Below, piece after piece: positions 11,344-20,106 of a DNA stretch of 64,000 bases. The DNA comes from Thioalkalivibrio versutus. GTDB lineage: Bacteria > Pseudomonadota > Gammaproteobacteria > Ectothiorhodospirales > Ectothiorhodospiraceae. The notes beneath the pieces are model-generated. The model made no database searches and had not been told where the DNA came from. It saw nothing but the letters and a program-made list of their open reading frames with translations. Made by a program: the position numbers and the translations under genes. Positions within the stretch are counted from its first letter, which is position 1, and every line of letters starts with the position of its first letter. The stretch lies in the NCBI RefSeq assembly GCF_001999325.1, contig NZ_MVAR01000014.1, positions 2,607 through 66,606 of the forward strand, written 5' to 3'.

Positions 11344-11436
11344 GAAAATCGACCCCGAAAAACGAAAAATAAGCGTTGAATCACAGAGACTTAGCGCATC
11401 CACCCCGAGGCGGACGAAAGAGCGGGGAGAAGGGTA

Positions 11437-11459
11437 TTAAAAGCCTCGCGTTGAGGCTC
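11437..11459 (-). terminator. Intrinsic terminator downstream of rnpB
   Basis: On the minus strand a hairpin AGCCTC-AACGC-GAGGCT (bases 11458-11442) is followed by TTTT. It lies about 90 bases beyond the mature 3' end of the RNase P RNA and before the mra promoter, so it would end the rnpB precursor transcript. The six-pair stem is short, hence moderate confidence. The rest of 11344-11549 shows no gene. Confidence 0.55.
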
Positions 11460-11549
11460 AAACTTAATGCATCACCTTACAAGTTTGCCGCACACACAGC
11501 CGTGTACGCGCAGACCGGGGCGGCCGCGGGGGCTTGATCGTGGGAAAAA

Positions 11550-11901
11550 GTGGGAGCCGGCCGTAAGCCGGGTTCTGTCGAGGACAGTCATTCATCTGGG
11601 ACGTCCGTCACCGGACGCCTCGAGCAGCCTACCCGGGTGCGATGCGGGCCACACCATGCACCCCTATTTGGCCTTGCTCCGGACGGGGTTTACCCTGCCA
11701 CGAACTGTTACCAGTCGCGCGGTGCGCTCTTACCGCACCATTTCACCCTTACCTGTACCCGGCGAACCGGGCCATCGGCGGTATGTTTTCTGCGGCACTT
11801 TCCGTCGGCTCGCGCCGCCCAGGCGTTACCTGGCGTCCTGCCCTATGGAGCCCGGACTTTCCTCCACATCCGAGGATGCAGCGACTGCCTGGCCGACTCC
11901 C
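11550..11901 (-). ncRNA. rnpB: RNase P RNA (M1 RNA)
   Basis: This is the catalytic RNA of RNase P, which matures tRNA 5' ends. On the minus strand the sequence carries the type A signatures in order: the P4-flanking GAGGAAAGTCCGGGCTC (about 11870), CATAGGGCAGG, GCCAGGTAACGCC, GGTAAGGGTGAAA, GGTAAGAGCGCACCGC, GGTAACAG, AAGGCCAAATAGG, GGGTAGGCTGC and the 3' universal ACAGAACCCGGCTTAC. It starts at about the G predicted from the promoter at 11908-11936 and ends before a short T-run. Its place next to mraZ and rsmI matches Pseudomonas. The ends are approximate. Confidence 0.96.
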
Positions 11902-11907
11902 GCGCTC

Positions 11908-11936
11908 CTTGTACGCCGCCGCGTGCGCGAACGCAA
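11908..11936 (-). promoter_or_regulatory. Candidate rnpB promoter
   Basis: On the minus strand, TTGCGT (11936-11931) and TACAAG (11913-11908) are spaced 17 bases apart. The predicted start at about 11901 coincides with the expected RNase P RNA 5' end (GGGAGTCGG), which supports the assignment. Hexamer matches to consensus are moderate. Confidence 0.55.
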
Positions 11937-12202
11937 GCCTTTTCAACGGCCTGCCCCAAGGGCCTCCGTCCACAACGAAGCACACCAAGACACGAAGGAC
12001 GTCAAGAGCAGCCCCCAGGAAGAGGGGACGATCGGAAGGCAATCAATTCAACGAACGACAGGGTTATCGCCACGATGCCGGAACGCAGCCAGCCATCCCC
12101 GCCAACAATGATTATTTCCGTTCTTCCAAACCTTCCTGCCGATGGCTTCTGACCTTGATCCGCTGCGTGTCTGCGCACGCTTCATTGCGGACCCAAACCG
12201 TC
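11937..12202. other. Intergenic stretch between rnpB promoter and rsmI end
   Basis: No gene is supported here. The stretch contains a low-complexity piece rich in CACGAAG/CACCAAG words near 11979-12000 and otherwise shows no convincing hairpin or coding signal. Open frames running through it are continuations of frames across rnpB. Confidence 0.6.
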
Positions 12203-13087
12203 CTATCCTCCGGCGTCCTTGAGGGCGAGGGCGCGGGCGTAGACGCGGTTACGCGGCAGGTCGGTGGCATCGGAGAGCAGGCGGGCAGCGCGCTTGAGGG
12301 GGAGTTCGTGCAGCAGTGCCGCGAGCAGGCGCTCGTGCTCGTCGGACAGGGGCATGTCGGCCTCGCCCCCCGTGTCAGGCGCGGGCGCCGGCCCCAGGAT
12401 CAGCACGAACTCGCCGCGGGTGCGGTTGCTGTCGGCATCCAGCCAGGCCGGCAGTTCGCCGGCGGGGCCGCGATAGTGTTCCTCGAACTGCTTGGTCAAC
12501 TCCCGCGCCAGGAAGACCTCCCGCCCCGGTGCCAGCTGCGCCAGGTTGGCGGCGGCCGCGCGAACACGGTGCGACGATTCGAACAGAATGGTGGTGACCG
12601 GCTGGACCAGCAATGCCTCCAGCCGCCGTTGGCGCGCCCCGGCGGCATGCGGCAGGAAGCCCTCGAAGCAGAAGCGGTCGGACGGCAGCCCGGCAACCGC
12701 CAGCGCAGCCAGAGGCGCACTGGGACCCGGTACGGCGCGCACATCCAACCCGGCCTCGCGCGCCGCCCTCACCAGCCGAAAACCCGGGTCCGACACCAGC
12801 GGCGTGCCGGCATCGGAAATCAGCGCGACGGACTCCCCCGCCCTCAGCGCCTCCAGCAGCGAGGGAATACGCTCTGCCTCGTTATGCTCGTGCAGGCTGA
12901 CCAGCGGCGTGTGCACGCCCAGATGCGCCAGCAGCCCGGCGCTGTGTCGCGTATCCTCCGCCGCAATGCGCTGCACCCGACCGAGGACCTCGCCCGCCCG
13001 CGGGCTCATATCTCCAAGATTACCAATCGGGGTAGCCACCACCCACAACGTGCCCCAGTTCGTTGACACGGCCTGATGCGCTTTCAA
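12203..13087 (-). CDS. rsmI: 16S rRNA (cytidine-1402 2'-O)-methyltransferase
   Basis: RsmI methylates the ribose of C1402, the same nucleotide base-methylated by RsmH. The product has the tetrapyrrole-methylase fold signatures LWVVATPIGNLGDMSPRA, IAAEDTRHSAGLL, ALISDAGTPLVSDPG, VPGPSAPLAALAVAGL and FVLILG. The TTG at 13087 gives 294 residues and an N-terminus (LKAHQ) resembling E. coli MKQHQ, with GAGGAG seven bases upstream; a GTG at 13069 is an alternative. The longer open frame would run into divergent lpoA. Confidence 0.94.
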   Translation of the reverse strand: MKAHQAVSTNWGTLWVVATPIGNLGDMSPRAGEVLGRVQRIAAEDTRHSAGLLAHLGVHTPLVSLHEHNEAERIPSLLEALRAGESVALISDAGTPLVSDPGFRLVRAAREAGLDVRAVPGPSAPLAALAVAGLPSDRFCFEGFLPHAAGARQRRLEALLVQPVTTILFESSHRVRAAAANLAQLAPGREVFLARELTKQFEEHYRGPAGELPAWLDADSNRTRGEFVLILGPAPAPDTGGEADMPLSDEHERLLAALLHELPLKRAARLLSDATDLPRNRVYARALALKDAGG

Positions 13088-13120
13088 TACTGACTCCTCA
13101 TTCGCTGACGAACCGCTATC

Positions 13121-14980
13121 GTGACCCGAATCCCCGAACGCGCCGGGCATACCCGGCCCCTGTCCCGTCTTGCCCTGTTGCTGCTGGCCACGGCCATCGT
13201 GGTGGGCTGTGCCACGCCGCGCCCGGATCCGGAGCCGACCCCGGACGCCGAGGTGCGGCCGGACCTGGCCGAACTGCCTCCCGAGGTGCGCGCCAGCCTG
13301 CTGCTGAGCGAGGCCCGCTCGCGGCCGGAGCCCGACCTGGTGCGCCGCGCCATCGAGGCCGTGCTGGCGCTCGATCCCGCGACGCCGGACCAGCTGGACC
13401 GGGCCGAAGCCCTGTGGGCCGAGCTTCCCGACGCCGAGCGGGACACCCAGGAAGCCCGCCTTCTAGGCGCGCGACTCGCAGCAGCGCAACGGGATTGGGA
13501 GCTCGCCCGCGAACGACTGGGTGCAGACGACCCGGACGACCCCACGCGATCCCCGGAGGTCTATCGCCAGGGGCTTGCCCTGCACGCCCGGATGCTGGAA
13601 CAGGAGAGCCAATGGTATCAGGCCCTGGACACCCGGCTGCGCCTGGACCGCCTGCTGATCATGGAGCCCGACACACACGCCGAGAATCAGCAGCGCATAT
13701 GGGGGCTGCTCGCAGCCCTGCGCCCGGCCCAGCGCGACCGGATCGTGGGCAACCACCCGCCGGATGGGGATGCCTGGGTCAGCCTGTTCCGACTGCTGCG
13801 GGCCGCCGATACCGAGGAACAGGCGCACCTGGCCGCCGGATTGTGGCGCGAGCGCCATCCCGCGCATCCGGCCAACAGCCTGCTGCCGGAACTCGTCGCC
13901 AGCCACCCGCTGGTCGCGGACGCGCCTGGGGACACCCTGGTGCTGCTGCCACTGTCGGGCGACCTGGCCGCACTGGGCAACGCCATACTCGACGGAATCA
14001 CCCGCGCCTACTACGCGGAGGGTGGCGGCAACGGCCGGCTGATCGTGCGCGACACGCGCGGCGAGCCGGACGGCGCGGCCGCCCTGTACCGGCGTGGCGT
14101 GGACTCCGGCGTCGCGCGCATCATCGGTCCGCTGCGGCGTGAGTCGGTAAGCCAGGTGGCCGCTAGCGATCAGACCCTCCCGACCATCCTGCTGAACCGC
14201 ACGGAAGTCTCGACCCCCAGCGAACTCACAACGCTGGCCTTGAATCCGGAAGAGGATGCCCGTGCGGTGGCCGACCGGGCGGCCCGCGCCGGCTGGCATC
14301 ACCCGCTGGTGCTCCTGCCGGAAGGGGCCTTCGGCGATCGCGTGGCAAGTGCCTTCCGGGCGGCATTGGCCGACGAGGACCGGCGCCCGCGAGACGTCAT
14401 TCGCATCCAGCCCAGCGCCGGGGAGCTGAACGCTACCATTGGCAACGCACTCGGCATCCAGCAGAGCGAGGCGCGCATTCGCGATGTGGCACGCCGGACC
14501 GGGCTGGAACTGGAAGGCGACCCTCAGGTGCGCGCGGATGTGGACCACATCTTCATTGCCGGCACGGCGCCGCAAGTTCGGCGCATCGTGCCGCATCTCC
14601 ATTTCCACCGGGCCAGCCAGCTCCCGATGATGGCCACGCCCCATGTCTATTCCGGACGCCCGGATGCCAATCGCGACGCCGATCTCAACGGGATCGTGTT
14701 CCCCGATACCCCCCGGCTGTTCGACCGGGTGAGCCCCCTGGCGAACGACGAACAAACGCGCGACGAGGCACTCCCCCGGTTCGTCGCCCTGGGCATGGAC
14801 GCGATGCGCCTGAGCCTGCGCCAGGACGGGATTCGCAACGCCCCCCATCATCAGCTAACCGGCGGCGCTGGCACCTGGAGCCTGAACCCCTTCAACCACG
14901 AGTGGGTGAGAGAACCGGCCTGGGCGCGCTTCGAGGGCGGCGAGCCCCGACGCATCGACGTACACCCCGGAGAATCCTGA
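13121..14980 (+). CDS. lpoA: Outer-membrane lipoprotein activator of PBP1A (LpoA/YraM family)
   Basis: LpoA is an outer-membrane lipoprotein that activates peptidoglycan synthase PBP1A from the periplasm. The 619-residue product has a lipoprotein signal ending IVVGC (lipidated Cys about residue 29), a TPR-like helical N-terminal half, and a C-terminal type I periplasmic-binding fold from about residue 270 (LVLLPLSGDLAALGNAILDG). The start is GTG with a weak ribosome site, only 33 bases from the divergent rsmI start. The rsmI-lpoA-yraN order is conserved in gammaproteobacteria. Confidence 0.9.
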   Translation: MTRIPERAGHTRPLSRLALLLLATAIVVGCATPRPDPEPTPDAEVRPDLAELPPEVRASLLLSEARSRPEPDLVRRAIEAVLALDPATPDQLDRAEALWAELPDAERDTQEARLLGARLAAAQRDWELARERLGADDPDDPTRSPEVYRQGLALHARMLEQESQWYQALDTRLRLDRLLIMEPDTHAENQQRIWGLLAALRPAQRDRIVGNHPPDGDAWVSLFRLLRAADTEEQAHLAAGLWRERHPAHPANSLLPELVASHPLVADAPGDTLVLLPLSGDLAALGNAILDGITRAYYAEGGGNGRLIVRDTRGEPDGAAALYRRGVDSGVARIIGPLRRESVSQVAASDQTLPTILLNRTEVSTPSELTTLALNPEEDARAVADRAARAGWHHPLVLLPEGAFGDRVASAFRAALADEDRRPRDVIRIQPSAGELNATIGNALGIQQSEARIRDVARRTGLELEGDPQVRADVDHIFIAGTAPQVRRIVPHLHFHRASQLPMMATPHVYSGRPDANRDADLNGIVFPDTPRLFDRVSPLANDEQTRDEALPRFVALGMDAMRLSLRQDGIRNAPHHQLTGGAGTWSLNPFNHEWVREPAWARFEGGEPRRIDVHPGES

Positions 14981-15337
14981 GTGTTTCGCCCGGGTGCCTC
15001 GGGGCAGGCCGCCGAGAAGCGAGCCGCGGACCACCTGGAGGCACACGGGCTGCAGATCCGTGCGCGTAACGTCCGCCGCCCTTACGGCGAGCTCGACCTG
15101 GTCGCACTCGAGGACGATACCCTGGTGCTGGTGGAAGTACGCAAGCGCAGCCACCCGGGCTTTGGGGGCGGCGCGGAGAGCATCGACCGGCGCAAGCGTG
15201 AACGCCTGTTGCGGGTGGCCGAGGCGTACCTGCAGGAAAGCGCCTGGAACGGCCCGGTCCGCTTTGATGTGATGACCCTGGATGGCCAGGACCGGATCGA
15301 GTGGCTGCAGGACGCCATCCTGGCATCCACCCCGTGA
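14981..15337 (+). CDS. yraN: UPF0102 family protein YraN (predicted endonuclease-like)
   Basis: The 118-residue cytoplasmic protein has the UPF0102 signature: GQAAEKRAADHLEAHG, RNVRRPYGELDLVALEDD and LVLVEVRKRSHPGFGG, with the E-x-D/E-V-K-like residues of a restriction-endonuclease-like fold. The family's function is not established. It begins with GTG immediately after the lpoA stop, so the two genes are co-transcribed, as in other gammaproteobacteria. Confidence 0.92.
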   Translation: MFRPGASGQAAEKRAADHLEAHGLQIRARNVRRPYGELDLVALEDDTLVLVEVRKRSHPGFGGGAESIDRRKRERLLRVAEAYLQESAWNGPVRFDVMTLDGQDRIEWLQDAILASTP

Positions 15338-15347
15338 GCGCCCACCG

Positions 15348-16727
15348 ATGATCCCTCTGGCTCGCGAACTGGAACAGCTCCTGGCGCCCGGCGATCGTCT
15401 GCTCGATCCCGCGGACTGCTGGACCTACGGTGCCGACAACTCGAAGCTGCATGCGGTGCCCGACGCCGTCGCCTTCCCACGGGACGCCGATATGGTGCGC
15501 GAGCTGGTGCGCCTTTGCCGGCGCCTCGGCGTGGCCCTGACCAGCCGCGGACGCGGCACCGGCACCACCGGTGCCGCGGTCCCGGACCATGGCGGGCTGG
15601 TGGTGTCATTCGAGCACATGAACCGCATCCTGGAGGTGGACCCGGACAATCGCTGGCTGATCGCGGAGCCGGGCGCCACCAACGGCGAGATCCAGCAGGC
15701 GGCAGGCGCCACGGGCTTCTTCTGGCCGCCGGACCCCACCAGTAGCGCCTATTGCACGCTCGGTGGGAATCTCGCCTATAACTCCGCCGGCCCGCACGCG
15801 GTCAAGTACGGCACCCCGCGTGACAACACCCTGGGCCTGTCCGGCGTGGCCGGAACCGGCGAGGCATTCCGCACCGGCGTCCATACCACCAAGGGCGTGG
15901 TGGGCTACGACCTCACCCGTCTGCTGATCGGATCCGAAGGGACCCTGGCCGTGCTCACCGAGGCCACCTTGCGCCTGACACCCAAGCCGGAGGCGACTCG
16001 TCTGATCCAGGCGGTCTACCGTGACGTCGGCGCCGCAGCCCGGGCCGTATCCCGGCTGATGGCGCGCGCCGAGGTCCCGTCGGCGCTGGAGTTCATGGAC
16101 CATTCCGCGATCACGATGATCCGCGCCTACTCGCCGGATTGCCCCCTGCCCGCCGCTGCCGGCGCGATCCTGATGATCGAGACCGATGGCACCGAGGCCG
16201 GCATCGAGGCCACCACCGCCGGCATCCGGCGCGCGGCCGAGGGCGAAGGTTGCGTGCAGACCCTCAGCGCCGACACCCCGGAAGAGGCCCAGGCGCTCTG
16301 GGCCGTGCGCAAGGCCCTGTCACCGGCGTTACGCACGGTGGCGCCGAAAAAGATCAACGAAGACGTGGTCGTGCCGGTCTCGCGCATTCCCGACCTGATT
16401 GCCGGGCTCGACCGGCTGGCCGCGGAACACGCGATCAAGATCGTGAACTTCGGCCATGCCGGCAACGGCAACATTCATGTAAACCTGCTGGTGAACCCGG
16501 ATGACCCGGCGGAACTCGCGGCGGCGGAGCGTTGCCTGGACGGCGTCTTCACCCTGGTGTTGTCGCTGGGCGGGACGCTCTCGGGCGAACATGGCATCGG
16601 GCTGGTGAAGCGACCGTATATCAGCCGGGAACTGGACCCGGTGGCACTGGGACTGATGGCCGGCATCAAGCGAACGTTCGACCCGGACAACATCCTGAAC
16701 CCGGGCAAGGCGCCCGGACCCGCCTAG
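15348..16727 (+). CDS. FAD-linked 2-hydroxyacid oxidase/dehydrogenase (GlcD-like)
   Basis: The 459-residue flavoprotein belongs to the FAD_binding_4 / FAD-oxidase C family that includes glycolate oxidase GlcD, D-lactate dehydrogenase and D-2-hydroxyglutarate dehydrogenase. The FAD site RGRGTGTTGAAVPDHGG lies at residues 64-80, followed by EPGATNGEIQ and NLAYNSAGPHAVKYG. The substrate domain ends with FGHAGNGNIHVNLL, SGEHGIGLVK and the typical LNPGK tail. The ATG at 15348 is 10 bases after yraN; an earlier in-frame ATG inside yraN is unlikely. The exact substrate cannot be assigned. In many relatives this slot is occupied by gmhA/diaA and a BON-domain gene. Confidence 0.88.
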   Translation: MIPLARELEQLLAPGDRLLDPADCWTYGADNSKLHAVPDAVAFPRDADMVRELVRLCRRLGVALTSRGRGTGTTGAAVPDHGGLVVSFEHMNRILEVDPDNRWLIAEPGATNGEIQQAAGATGFFWPPDPTSSAYCTLGGNLAYNSAGPHAVKYGTPRDNTLGLSGVAGTGEAFRTGVHTTKGVVGYDLTRLLIGSEGTLAVLTEATLRLTPKPEATRLIQAVYRDVGAAARAVSRLMARAEVPSALEFMDHSAITMIRAYSPDCPLPAAAGAILMIETDGTEAGIEATTAGIRRAAEGEGCVQTLSADTPEEAQALWAVRKALSPALRTVAPKKINEDVVVPVSRIPDLIAGLDRLAAEHAIKIVNFGHAGNGNIHVNLLVNPDDPAELAAAERCLDGVFTLVLSLGGTLSGEHGIGLVKRPYISRELDPVALGLMAGIKRTFDPDNILNPGKAPGPA

Positions 16728-16777
16728 CCAGGTACCGGGCAAGGGAATCCCCTCCCCAGCAGGGACCGGAAAAGAAA

Positions 16778-16797
16778 AGGGCCCCGGAAGGGGCCCT
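16778..16797 (-). terminator. Intrinsic terminator of sspAB
   Basis: The perfect eight-pair stem AGGGCCCC-GGAA-GGGGCCCT is followed on the minus strand by CCTTTTCTTTTCC. It overlaps the sspB stop codon. It lies between the convergent GlcD-like gene and sspB and mainly suits the minus strand, where the T-rich tract follows. Confidence 0.82.
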
Positions 16798-17224
16798 ACT
16801 TCACGACCTTCAGTGCCGGACCCTTGCGCTTCGGGGCCGGCGAATCCTCCCCGCCCCCGTCATCACCAGAACCATCCGGAGGCGTGCCCGGACCGTCGTC
16901 GTCGGGGCCGGGCCCCGGCTCGCTGCCGAACATCATCCCCTGACCGTTCTCGCGCGCGTAGACTGCGAGCACCGCTTGCATCGGCACAAAGACATCCATC
17001 GGGCTGCCCGCGAACCGGGCCGAGAAGGCCACCGCCTCGTCACCGATGTTCAGGGCCTGCACTGCGGTCGGACCGACATTGAGCGTGATCTTGCCCTGGT
17101 CGACGAACGCCTCCGGAACGATCACCCCTTCGACTGTCGCGTCGACCAGGAGATGCGGCGTGAAGCCGTTATCCGTAACCCACTCCCACAGAGCCCGGAG
17201 CAGATAGGGGCGCGACGAAGTCAC
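16796..17224 (-). CDS. sspB: ClpXP protease specificity-enhancing factor
   Basis: SspB is the adaptor that delivers ssrA-tagged proteins to ClpXP. The 142-residue product has the compact substrate-binding domain (MTSSRPYLLRALWEWVTDNG, TPHLLVDA, ITLNVGPTAVQALNIGDEAVAFSARF) in residues 1-110. An acidic, Gly/Pro-rich flexible linker follows, ending in the ClpX-docking tail PALKVVK. The start overlaps the sspA stop by four bases. Confidence 0.95.
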   Translation of the reverse strand: MTSSRPYLLRALWEWVTDNGFTPHLLVDATVEGVIVPEAFVDQGKITLNVGPTAVQALNIGDEAVAFSARFAGSPMDVFVPMQAVLAVYARENGQGMMFGSEPGPGPDDDGPGTPPDGSGDDGGGEDSPAPKRKGPALKVVK

Positions 17225-17847
17225 AGGCGCAGCTCGCGCTCGGCCTCGGTCAGACTCACCTGGAACGATTCACGCTTGCAGACGCGATCGGCATATTCCT
17301 GAATCGCCTGCGGCAACGCCGTCAGATCGATGCCTACGGCGGGAAGCCGCCACATCACCGGGGCGATGGCGCAGTCCACAATCGAGAACTCGTCGCTCAG
17401 GAAATACGGCTTGAGCTCGAAGATCTCGGCCGAGCTGACCAGGCTTTCGCGCAGGATCTTGCGCGCCTTGGTCAAGCCGGAGCCGGAGGCCTGGTTGACG
17501 GCATCGAGACCCTCGTACCAGTCACGCTCCACGCGATAAAGCGCCAGCCGCGCGGCCGCCCGCGAGACCGGATCCACCGGCATCAGCGGCGGATGCGGAA
17601 AGCGTTCATCCAGGTACTCGGTGATGACGTGCGTGCCATACAGGGCCAGGTCGCGATCCACCAGGGTCGGGACCTCGTTGTACGGGTTCAGGTCGGAGAG
17701 ATCCTCGGGCAGTTCATCGGGCCCGAGATTGACGACATCCACGGCGATGTCCTTCTCCGCAAGGATGATGCGCACCCGGTGGCAACGCACGCAGTCGTGA
17801 GCAGAAAACAGGGTCATAACGGAACGACGGTTGGCGACCAGCGCCAT
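17221..17847 (-). CDS. sspA: Stringent starvation protein A
   Basis: SspA is a glutathione-transferase-fold RNA polymerase-associated protein. The 208-residue product begins MALVANRRSVMTLFS, nearly identical to E. coli, and has VPTLVDRDLALYGTHVI, EYLDERFPHPPLMPVDPVSRA and PYFLSDEFSIVDCAIAPVMWRL. Residues 16-22 read HDCVRCH, giving a CxxC where E. coli has no cysteine pair. It precedes sspB with a four-base overlap and lies downstream of petABC, as in Pseudomonas. Confidence 0.95.
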   Translation of the reverse strand: MALVANRRSVMTLFSAHDCVRCHRVRIILAEKDIAVDVVNLGPDELPEDLSDLNPYNEVPTLVDRDLALYGTHVITEYLDERFPHPPLMPVDPVSRAAARLALYRVERDWYEGLDAVNQASGSGLTKARKILRESLVSSAEIFELKPYFLSDEFSIVDCAIAPVMWRLPAVGIDLTALPQAIQEYADRVCKRESFQVSLTEAERELRL

Positions 17848-17902
17848 GGCTTTCTCCCTAGCCCGGCCGAACGGTTTCCGGTGCCGGGCAGACGGTCAAT
17901 AA

Positions 17903-17938
17903 CACCGGCGCGCGATCATCCCTGATCGGCGCGCCGGT
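17903..17938 (-). terminator. Hairpin between petC and sspA
   Basis: An imperfect inverted repeat of about 15 pairs (minus strand ACCGGCGCGCCGATCA pairing with TGATCGCGCGCCGGT) sits 16 bases after the petC stop. Only a weak T-tract (GTTATT) follows, so it may be a leaky terminator or an mRNA 3'-end stabiliser for the bc1 transcript. Confidence 0.5.
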
Positions 17939-17953
17939 TACGGTTCATGCCGC

Positions 17954-18697
17954 CTAGTGTACGTCTTTCCAGTACTCCTTTTTCAAGAAGTAGGCGAGAA
18001 TCGTGAAGATCCCGAGGAAAATCAGTACGTACAGGCCAATTCGCTGACGGTCCAGCTGCATCGGCTCACCCATGTACGAGAGATAGGTCACGATGTCGCG
18101 CACGGCACGATCGTACTCGCTGGGCGTCATCTGACCGGAGCGCACCAGTTCGAGACGCTCGTTACCATCCTCGTCGACGACCTTTTCCTGCCAGCCCTGC
18201 AGTTCCCACAGCACGTGGGGCATGCCGACGTTGGAGAACACCTCGTTGTTCGCGCCCAGCGGGCGCGACTCGTCGATGTAGAAGCTCTTCAGAAAGGTAT
18301 AGACCCAGTCCTCGCCATTGATGCGCGTGGTCATGGTCAGGTCCGGCGGGACCACACCAAAGGCCTCTTCGCCATAGTCTTCGCTCATGGCGTTGGTCAT
18401 CAGCGAACCGACGCCAACGGGATCACCGGCCTCGTCGGTGATGAAGATAAAGTTCTCCTCCACCTGCTGCTCGGTCAGGCCGATATCGCGACCCACGCGG
18501 TTGTAGCGCATGTACTCGGTCGAGTGACAGGCCATGCAGTAGTTCATGAACAGGTTGGCACCGCGCTGCAACGAGGCCTCGTTGGTCACGTCGATGTTGG
18601 CCTTTTCCAGGTCACCGTCGTACCCGGCCGCCGAGGCGGCCGGGACGGTGAACAAAGCCGCAGCGGCCAGGAATGTAGTTGCAATCAGCGTTTTCAT
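17954..18697 (-). CDS. petC: Ubiquinol-cytochrome c reductase, cytochrome c1 subunit
   Basis: This is the haem c subunit of the bc1 complex, passing electrons from the Rieske protein to soluble cytochrome c. The 247-residue product has a Sec signal ending PAASA, one haem-binding motif CMACH near residue 54, a distal region with the methionine ligand, and a C-terminal membrane anchor (about residues 222-240, LYVLIFLGIFTILAYFL). The start overlaps the petB stop (TAATG). Confidence 0.95.
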   Translation of the reverse strand: MKTLIATTFLAAAALFTVPAASAAGYDGDLEKANIDVTNEASLQRGANLFMNYCMACHSTEYMRYNRVGRDIGLTEQQVEENFIFITDEAGDPVGVGSLMTNAMSEDYGEEAFGVVPPDLTMTTRINGEDWVYTFLKSFYIDESRPLGANNEVFSNVGMPHVLWELQGWQEKVVDEDGNERLELVRSGQMTPSEYDRAVRDIVTYLSYMGEPMQLDRQRIGLYVLIFLGIFTILAYFLKKEYWKDVH

Positions 18698-20106
18698 TAC
18701 GAAGTCACCCTTTCCGGAACGGCACGGTCACGGCCCAGGCCACGTGCGAAGGCAGGGACCACCATGGTCACGAACAGATACACGGTCGGAATCAGCCAGG
18801 ACCACATCAGCAGGCCCGCGCTATCGGGGTCGAAGCGCAGGATGTCGTAGAAGGAGTAGATACCCACCACCACGGCAAACGCGATCAGGCTAAAGACCAT
18901 GGACCGTTCCTTGCTGAGGAACCACAGCACGAAGAAGAACGCGAAGTAGACCGTGGAGAAGCGCAAGCTCATCTCGCTGACCTCGCTGGTTGCCTGCTGC
19001 AGGCCCAGCCATCCGAGGATCACGAAGGCCACCACGAACACCGCCAGGTTGAACTTGGCCGCGAACGAGCGATAGCGCATCGACAGGACCGGGTTGCGAT
19101 CCAGCCAAGGGATGAAGAACAGCATCACCACTGCGGCGCCCATCGCCATCACACCCAGGAACGGATCCGGCACCGAACGCAGGACCGAGTACATTGAGGT
19201 GAAGTACCAGACCGGCGGAATCAGGTCCGGGGTCACCAGCGGATCGGCCGGGATCATGTTGTCGGCCTTCAGGAACAGACCACCACCGGTCGGGAAGAAG
19301 AACATGATCACGGCGAAGACCATCAGGAACACGCCGACGCCCACCAGGTCCTTCACGGAGTAGTAGGGGTGGAACGGGATGCCATCCTTCGGGATGCCAT
19401 TCTCGTCCTTGTGGTCCTTGATGTTGATGCCGTCCGGGTTGTTGGAACCCACTTCGTGCAGCGCGATGATGTGCGCGGCCACCAGCATGATCAGCACCAG
19501 CGGCAGGGCAATCACGTGCAGTGCGAAAAAGCGGTTCAGCGTGGCGTCGGACAGCAGGAAGTCACCGCGAATCCAGGTCACCAGGTCCGGCCCGATGTAC
19601 GGGATCGTCTGGAACAGGTTCACGATGACCTGCGCGCCCCAGTAGGACATCTGACCCCACGGCAGCAGGTAGCCGGCGAAGGCCTCGGCCATCAGTACCA
19701 GGTAGATCAGCACACCGAAGATCCAGATCAGCTCGCGCGGCTTCTTGTAGGAGCCGTACAGCAATGCCCGGAACATGTGCAGATAGACGACCACGAAGAA
19801 CATCGAGGCGCCAGTGGAGTGCATATAGCGGATCAGCCAGCCCCACTCCACATCGCGCATGATGTACTCGACCGACGCAAACGCGAGTTCGGCGTCGGGC
19901 TTGTAGAACATGGTCAGGAAGATGCCGGAGACCACCTGGATGACCAGCACCAGCAGGGCCAGGGAACCAAAGAAGTACCAGAAGTTGAAGTTCTTCGGTG
20001 CGTAGTACTGCGCCAGATGCTCGTTCCACATCTGGGAGAGCGGGAAGCGGGCGTCCACCCAGCCCAGCACACCGCCCTGGATCTTGGTATCAGGATTGCT
20101 GGCCAT
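18697..20106 (-). CDS. petB: Ubiquinol-cytochrome c reductase, cytochrome b subunit
   Basis: Cytochrome b carries the two b haems and the quinol oxidation/reduction sites of the bc1 complex. The 469-residue polytopic protein has about eight transmembrane helices, haem-ligand histidines in RYMHSTGASMFF and FFALHVIALPLVL, and the Qo-site PPVWYFTSMYS. It is longer than many bacterial homologues (about 400 residues), the extra being C-terminal hydrophobic segments. It shares one base with the Rieske stop (TGATG). Confidence 0.96.
   Translation of the reverse strand: MASNPDTKIQGGVLGWVDARFPLSQMWNEHLAQYYAPKNFNFWYFFGSLALLVLVIQVVSGIFLTMFYKPDAELAFASVEYIMRDVEWGWLIRYMHSTGASMFFVVVYLHMFRALLYGSYKKPRELIWIFGVLIYLVLMAEAFAGYLLPWGQMSYWGAQVIVNLFQTIPYIGPDLVTWIRGDFLLSDATLNRFFALHVIALPLVLIMLVAAHIIALHEVGSNNPDGINIKDHKDENGIPKDGIPFHPYYSVKDLVGVGVFLMVFAVIMFFFPTGGGLFLKADNMIPADPLVTPDLIPPVWYFTSMYSVLRSVPDPFLGVMAMGAAVVMLFFIPWLDRNPVLSMRYRSFAAKFNLAVFVVAFVILGWLGLQQATSEVSEMSLRFSTVYFAFFFVLWFLSKERSMVFSLIAFAVVVGIYSFYDILRFDPDSAGLLMWSWLIPTVYLFVTMVVPAFARGLGRDRAVPERVTS

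Noticed and set aside
11467-12152. Several open frames over the rnpB region
   Set aside because: They run across conserved RNase P RNA structure on the opposite strand and have no protein-family features.
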